From: Caenorhabditis remanei
Lineage: Eukaryota; Nematoda; Chromadorea; Rhabditida; Rhabditidae
NCBI RefSeq assembly: GCF_010183535.1
Contig: NC_071332.1
Coordinates: forward strand, 12,090,001-12,154,000
DNA: 64,000 bases
Direction of reading: 5' to 3'
Numbering within the stretch: the stretch's first letter is position 1; each line of letters starts with the position of its first letter. Made by a program: the position numbers and the translations under genes. Under the pieces are notes generated by a model that was given only the letters and a program-made list of their open reading frames with translations, was not told the DNA's origin and did not search any database. This document shows positions 57,557-64,000 of this stretch, piece by piece.

Positions 57557-59895
57557 TCAAAACTCAATCTTTCTCTCCGGCCGTGGCTTCATCCATGGAT
57601 TATTCTTCAGCCATTCCTCATAATCCGCTTTCGCCCCAATATCCGCCTCTCTTTGCCATGGAGCTGGCAGTTTCATTGGTTTCCGATCAACCCAATCTTG
57701 GATAATTCTTTCAATGAAATAAGCAGTCTGGTACACATTTTTATTTGTGGCTGCCATACAGTATTGATTGATGTGTTTCATCTGAAAAGTTGGGTTAATG
57801 AGAAGAGAATAAACCCAATAAATACCTTCAAATCAGTCAGTGGATCCCGATATGACAACTTCTTTATAAAATTATATTTAGCCAATGCCATCGTGGTATG
57901 CTCCATATCATTATCTTTTTCCCATTCTAGTGGTTCCTGCAATTCCGATTTCAGGAACTGACGCACAGTTTTAAATGCGTCTCGGAATAGTAAGAGTACT
58001 GTAGAACACTCGATCTCACCTCATTCAAAATTCTTGCACAGACGTAAAACCATGACTCATAATCATCAGCTGTTCCAGTTGCCATTCGAAAATGTTGCCT
58101 TCTTGACATGTAAGGATTCACAGGATTTTTAGGAAGACGCTCTCTTCTGAATTCTTTCTTCAATCTTCTCAATTTATCATTTTGCATTTCGGGTTTTTTC
58201 TTCAGAGATTCACGTGTATTTGCAAATTCGAAATTGTTGAAAACAAAGCTGAGGCTATCGGAAGATGAATAGGAAAACGACGAAGGACTGATATTGAGAT
58301 GACAGTAACCGACCTGCAAGTCATTTAGATAGTAATTGAATAAGTCGAAACTACGGAAATTAACCTTATGCAAGTCTTTGACACAGTAAAACGTCTGCTG
58401 AATGATATGAACATAAGCTGAAATGTCCATCTTTTCCTTGATAACAGAACTCAATTCTTTTCGATTCTGAAAAATTTCGAAATCTAGTGACCCAGTTACT
58501 CTTTCGGTTACCACTGTTGTGATCCAATACTGCAAATTCAGGTACTGCCCATGAAACAATAATCTCATTGAGTTTCGTGAATTAATTTGAGCGAGACGAG
58601 CGAGGATTTGAGCTTCTTTCTGAAAAATGAAAATTTCGGGAATGGAATGAGTTCTGCAATTTTTTAATCTTTAAAGTCTACTCACCGAACCACATTTATC
58701 AAAAGAAATTGAACATTGCCACCGGAAAGTTGCTTTCACGTTCTGCTCGGGCTGTGTATACCGAACTTGGCAAGTAACTTGCCCGTAGTTTCCAATCACG
58801 TCTTCATTTGTGGCGATACTGAAATTTTAATAATTGAATGAGGAGTGTGAAACCTAAAACTCACTATAAATTGTCGACATCCACTCTATCCTTTTGTTTT
58901 ATATGCTTCTCAGTAGACTTCATCTCGATTGCATTAAGAGTTGGTTTAATTGGAAATTGTCTCTGATATTCCACACGTTTCGAAGGTTTTTTCGGCTTCA
59001 CAGGAGTCACAGAGTTTACTTTTGCTCCTGACTTTGACACTTTCGGTTTTTTCGGGATTTGACACTTTCTCCATACAGTTAGACCTTTTCTCTTTGCCAA
59101 TTTTTGAAGTTTTCTCCGATATCTTCTATACTTCTTCTTCTTATGTCTTGCCTTTTTGAAACATTTTTTGAAATGTCGAATTGCTTTTCGTTTCGGAGCA
59201 CAAGTCATAGCACGAGCTTTGTGAAATTTGAACAGAATCTCTTTTCTTTTTCTTCTCAAATAGTTCAATCTTCCCTCAATCATTTCTGTTGTCATTCCCT
59301 TCATTATATTTCCTATCAGTTGAAGTTTTCGCTCTTTAGAGCCTGGGAGATGTCTTCGAAGTCTGTGTTTTCTTTGTCTCACCTTCTTCTTTCTAATTTT
59401 TTTTCGTTTTTTCAGCTCGTTTCTTTTATCTTTTTCTGCTTTCTCGGCAGGTGAAACAGATGATTTAGAAGTTTTCGATGTGGTCGAACTTTTCGTTTTC
59501 AGAGTCTTTGCTTTTCTCTTTCTCTTTCTCCTTCTCCTGTATTTTCGAAGAAGGGCGCGCCATTTCGCCTTTCTTTTCGATCCTGCCGGGTACTTACATC
59601 TCCGTTTTTTCCTACGATAACGAGGATCCACGTAACCTGGAAGACACAGAACGTTTGTGAACAAAACACTGAGAAATTTCTGAAAAAAGATTTCTTTTTT
59701 TGCGAATTTATTGGGTTCCAATGGAGAAACTTAAGAATTTTCAGAACTGTGGCATAGTGTGAATTGTCAATTGGAAATTCAGTTCGATTTCTAAGAATTC
59801 AGATAAACAAAAAGTATTTTTCTCTGTACGCTTTCCATCTTTTTCTTTCACCAACTAGATCTCTTACCTGGCAGAATGCCGATCTCTACCAACAT
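57557..59895 (-). CDS. CK1/TTBK-like pseudokinase with highly basic N-terminal domain
   Basis: Seven exons, 59868-59895, 58865-59636, 58686-58818, 58365-58619, 58020-58313, 57826-57957 and 57557-57781, about 612 residues (597 if a 45-bp in-frame intron at 58467-58511 is removed). Residues 10-265 are Lys/Arg-rich (over a third basic, e.g. KYRRRRKRKRK). The rest follows a casein-kinase-1-type kinase: IGNYGQV at the glycine loop, LHKVGYCHLNISPSSF where kinases have LH.VGF.HRDIKPSNF, NNFEFA at the DFG site, and ADDYESWFYV for the CK1 (K)DDLESW block, ending NNPWMKPRPERK. HRD Asp is Asn, its Lys is Ser and DFG Asp is Asn, so catalysis is unlikely. The start is set by an ATG with an in-frame stop upstream. 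CK1-type genes are greatly expanded in Caenorhabditis and many are sperm-expressed; the basic domain could bind nucleic acid or microtubules (inference). Confidence 0.78.
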
Positions 59896-60328
59896 ATTCG
59901 TGTTTAGTCCGATGCGAGGAGTTTTTAATTTGAAAATAGACGAGTTTCATTCAAAACTCCATGAAAATGCTGGAAAAATTGGGGCACACGGGAAAAATGA
60001 GAAGAGTTCGAAGGTCGAAGGCAAACGCGGGAAATTCAAGATTTTTCACAACAAAATGCAATGATTGGAATCAAGTGAAAAGGTAGGAGAAAAAATAAAT
60101 AAGGACCCGTATGCCAGAAATAGAGAAAATATAATACAGAAATAGGGTGAAAAAATGAATTTGAAAATGGGCAGAAACATTGAAAGACACCAATTTGGGC
60201 CAGTTTATAGAAGAGAAATCATAGGGAAAGGAGAAATATAGCACTGGGAAAAATAAGAGGAATCTCGGGATTGATGACGGACGAAATAAATGAGTTTTTG
60301 TTTAATGGAATGTTTCTTTTTCTTTGGA
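59896..60328. other. intergenic
   Basis: Promoter side of the pseudokinase gene and 3' UTR side of the BED gene. A/G-rich on the + strand. No feature is recognised. Confidence 0.55.
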
Positions 60329-62533
60329 TCATTGAACTTCTTCCACTTCCTTAGGAGTTGGTGGTTCCATTTTCAGAGTGGGCATCGAAATTTCTGTGCA
60401 ATTCTTCAGAAAATGAAGACAAGATCCTCGAACCGCCCATGTGAACTGCTGCCAGTCACTTTTCCTCCACATCTCCACACGAATCTCCTCTTCATTCTCA
60501 AGCTGTGTCACTCGGATTTCGTTACCACAGTCGGTTAAGGTGACCATTTTGTGCTGAAAATCAGATATAGGTTATATGTCATTCAAATGAACTGCTTACA
60601 TTCTTCGCATTGTTCTCAAAACAATATTCACCAGATTTTCTTGCATTAAATGTGAATACTAGGTCAGAGTCGGTGGCTATTTGAAGAAGAGCAGCAATAC
60701 TGGAACCGTCATTTAAATGGAAATCTGATGATGAGGTGGATATATGTGTACTGCCACTGACTGATGAGGAGGATGAATCTTCTTCTTTCTGAAAGAATTT
60801 CAGATGATTCGTTTCAATTCTAAAAGAGATAACTTACTGTAATCAGGTACGTGTTGTTCAACTTGCTGAGAAAAACAGAATCACTCGTCAGACTTTCATT
60901 TTCATTTGAGGCATTTCCTTCCTGAAATAAATTTAAGTTAATTTACTTGTTTCATTATAAAAACAGTAACTCACAATAGAGTTAGCAGATGGGGATGTGC
61001 TGGAGTGGGAGTACTGTTTTGCCTGTTCGATAAGAGCTTGCAAGAAGTCATCTGGAGCTCCCATTTTGATTTCTGCAGTGGCGAATGGATTGAATCCAAA
61101 TGGTGATGGTTGAGAAAGTGCTTTCAGGAGCATGTCTTCTGGCTGAAAAATGAAGAATTTCCAACAATCAGTGCTCTGTGAAATCAGAAATGTCTTAAAC
61201 GAACTTAGAATTCTTTTTCTGGTTCGAATTCCAGTAGGAATGAAGTCAAAACATCACCTCTTTTTATGGATATTTCCCAAATTATATCAGGCACAGAACC
61301 ATTTCAAAACGTTGTTTCCCATCTCATTCAACCACTTTTCTGCCTATATTAGTGTCTCATCTCTTTCTCTAAAAAACCATTTTCCCAAATCTTCTCAAAA
61401 AAGTGAATGCTTTTCCTTTTGTAAATGTCCAATGTCCAGTTTACACATTCAATCGAAAATTGGGAAAAAAAGAAAGGAAGAGAAGAAATAAAACTGGATT
61501 TCGGGTGGTCTCTCCTTTTTTGGAATATATTCTATAAAAGCTACTTTCCTAAAACTTTCTTCCCAAAATGTGTCTGCTTCTCTCTCGTTTTATCACAATG
61601 CTTCTCCCATTTTTCTGTTTTCTTTTTCCGCGTGGCGCCCCGCGCGGAAGGGAATTGTAAAAATTAATGCGAATTGCGAATTTCGGTGATTTCTAGGTCA
61701 CAAGTTCTCATTCCCCATTCTATTTCAAACATGTTTTTCTACCTAATAAAAACAGTAGGGAAAAGTAAGAGACGCAAAGACAAAAATGATATATCCGTGT
61801 GTCTTTGTGGTTTTTTTCCGCATCCACCATGTGTTTTTGGGTAAAAGAAAAATTGCCGGATAGTTGGGAAATGGATAAACTGGTTTTTGAATAGGTTTTT
61901 CGACCTAGATTTGGATAACTTGAGGTTGACTCGGATATCCGAATATCCTTATCAAGAATTGTTGGGAGACTGAGTTTTTGAACCGAATTCAAGAGAAAAA
62001 ATTGATCAGAATTGGGATCCAAGTCCCAAAAAAAGAAGCCCGGTTACACATTTCTCAAAGTTTGCTGAAAGAAAAAATCGTACCTGTTTCTTCATTCGTG
62101 GTGCATAATTTGCTGGAGCTTGAGAGTTAATTTTCTCTTCACAGATCGCCCAAAGACCACCTGGTCCTGAAAGTAAGGATAGTTAGGTTACAGCGACAAT
62201 AGAAGATTTAAAGATGGTTTTCAAATAGAAAGAAATTCTACACTCTTACCTGTATCATGTTTCCTTTTCAAATGAAACTTCATTGTCGTCGGACTTCTAT
62301 CATTTGTAACCCAGTGACAGAATCTACAACGAACTCCTGCGAGACCATGGGTTCGGAGGTCCGTGAAGAACTCCCAGACCTAAAAAATCATCAGTCTCAA
62401 AACTTAATATTTCTCAGAAACTCACTGGATTACTCTTCTTTCTTCCGGCATTTCTCGGATTCGGAATATTCGGTGCCGGAGCCAAACCGGTTCTCATGAT
62501 TGCGTCCGGGATTACTGTAGTTGTTGTCATCAT
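60329..62533 (-). CDS. BED-type zinc-finger protein
   Basis: Seven exons, 62426-62533, 62250-62379, 62084-62166, 60975-61142, 60838-60921, 60600-60788 and 60329-60553, about 328 residues. A Pro/Asn-rich N-terminus is followed by one BED finger: VWEFF, then C..C (RCRFCHW) and H....H (KFHLKRKH), a DNA-binding module derived from hAT transposases. The rest has no known domain: a Ser-rich middle (HSSTSPSAN, SSSSVSGS) and a C-terminal region with aromatic and charged residues (WRKSDWQQFTWAV) ending EPPTPKEVEEVQ. It is likely a nuclear transcription factor. C. elegans has several BED proteins; I cannot say which is the orthologue. A 940-bp intron separates exons 3 and 4. Confidence 0.8.
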
Positions 62534-64000
62534 TTTCGCATAAGAATTAAGGAAGAGCTAGAAATAACTTAGGAAAAAATGAGTTAAAATCAGAAAATAA
62601 GAATAAATAATATCATGTTGCAGATATGAGAGAGAAAGGGAGAAGAGAGGAAGGTAGCGAGTGGGAGTGTTCGGAAGAAGAACGTCTGTCTGTGTGTCGC
62701 AATGTCCGAATTTCTGATCACAAGTAAGAATGGTTGCATCTAGATTTCAAGCAGAGATAGGACGACAGATAACGATTAGTGGGAACAGTGAATCAGCAAA
62801 AACAATAAAATAATTGAAACAAAGTTTTGAATATGGACACTCGAATTGGAAAAATGTTGAAAATTGGAAAAAGAAACATTGATTATCACCAGATTTCATT
62901 CTAGAATAGGATACAGAAATCAATCGAATACTAGATTTTTCTCCAAAAAAGGGAAGGGGGAGGGGTGTGACATGAAACATGAAATCGAAAACTGACCCAA
63001 TTTTTGGTTCTCCGAAAATAGTTTTCTGTGTCTGCGTATATTTAAACTACTGACTATCCTCTGGATTCTTTGGGAACATATGTTTCTATTCTTATTGTTG
63101 CATAACTACTAACTGCATAGCTAATAACTGCATTATTAAACAATTTTTTATAATTGACTCTTCAACATGTCATATTTTTGATAGAAACTGTCAGATAACC
63201 CTATCGGAATCGCTACAGTAATCTGTTTTTTCCATGATTAAAAATTTGAAAGTTCAAGAAAGAAAATGTCGATGAGACTGGTGACCGTTGAATCTAAATC
63301 CTTACGAAACTTTCAGATCTAACTCGGTCTGATAGTATTGTTTTAGATTTCAAAAAGCATCCAACTCAACCTAAAAATCTATGTTACTTCGAGGTTATGA
63401 AATTTGACAACTAGTTCATCACTATTTTTTCCCAAAAATCCAAATCGAGGGCACGAACACAAAAAGATTTTTGGGGCGTGGAGAAGAGGGGTTTTAGGAT
63501 TTTCACTCCCACCACAGGCCATCACCGAATGGATTTTTGAATTGTGAATTTCGAATTGAATTGCTTTTGGAAAAAGGGAAAATACGAGAATTCGCCTGCA
63601 GGCGGAATTTCGGAATTCACGAATTTTCGCGGAAAAGAAGGATTGAGAAGACGAAAAAATGGTGAGTGGCGAAATGATGAAAACATAAAATTTCACAGGA
63701 GCAGATTTTGATTGGAAAGGGTTTTTCGAGTTTTCAGGCGGACTCGGATTTGCATAAAATTTGTTGAAAATTGAATTTCGGAGAAAACAAAATCTATATT
63801 TAGTTTTTATTTGAAGCCTTGACTCAGAAGTCTCGGCTTATTGACTTCAAAAATTCAAATGTTCCTAGAGACTTCTCCCTTCAAATGACCTCCGCATGGA
63901 TAATCAGAACGAAAATATTTTCAAGGGCGTCTGGCTTTGATCTTTTCTCGAATGTTTCTATTGAGTCTTTTCTCAAGGTTGAAATGTTTTGAACATATTC
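62534..64000. other. upstream region of the BED gene, no gene seen
   Basis: AT-rich to the end of the window. Frames such as 63379-63696 (-) and 62747-62980 (-) match no family and have no splice context. A non-coding first exon or long promoter for the BED gene is possible. Confidence 0.5.

Noticed and set aside
61222..61240. GGTTCGAATTCC, resembling a tRNA B box
   Set aside because: No A box at the right distance and no acceptor, D or anticodon stems can be formed, so not a tRNA gene.

Overview
This window looks like nuclear DNA from a nematode of the genus Caenorhabditis. Introns are short (mostly 45-60 bp) with TTTTCAG-type acceptors, intergenic DNA is AT-rich, nematode-only chemoreceptor families (srh, srj, srt) are present, and two genes closely match the C. 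elegans proteins KETN-1 (kettin) and GLY-7. The species cannot be fixed from the sequence alone. Gene models were built by hand from reading frames, splice sites and phase, so exon ends may be off by a base or more.

Region by region. 1-10 kb (+ strand): a chemoreceptor cluster with the end of one srh gene, two complete srh genes and one srj gene. Between the two complete srh genes sits a nested transposon: a CR1/Jockey-like LINE lies inside a palindromic DNA element whose long inverted arms are tandem arrays of a GACGTCCC-containing unit, bounded by an 8-bp target-site duplication. A second, decayed reverse-transcriptase relic lies just upstream. 11-33.5 kb (- strand): one gene, the ketn-1 kettin orthologue, about 4,980 residues. 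It has roughly 34 Ig domains, a coiled-coil/poly-Q insert, a PEVK-like linker, optional exons and a possible internal start. A small secreted Cys-rich (WAP-like) gene is nested antisense in one of its introns.

35.6-46.7 kb: three paralogous short-chain dehydrogenases (+), an srt chemoreceptor (+) and two paralogous coiled-coil genes (-) interleaved with them, suggesting local duplication. 47-50 kb: a secreted class-3 lipase (-) and a tiny Cys-rich CYSTM-like gene (+). 50-54 kb: a divergent housekeeping pair, gly-7 (polypeptide GalNAc transferase, -) and mrpl-39 (mitochondrial ribosomal protein L39, +). 54.7-62.5 kb (all - strand): a secreted Pro-rich/Cys-rich protein of unknown function, a CK1/TTBK-like pseudokinase with a very basic N-terminal domain, and a BED zinc-finger protein. 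The last 1.5 kb shows no gene.

The neighbours do not form one pathway. Muscle structure (kettin), chemosensation, redox metabolism, lipid hydrolysis, O-glycosylation and mitochondrial translation are simply adjacent. The dehydrogenase, srt and lipase genes carry their own TATATAA/TATAAAA-type boxes close upstream, which argues against operons there. The least conventional items are the LINE-in-foldback transposon and the basic-tailed pseudokinase.
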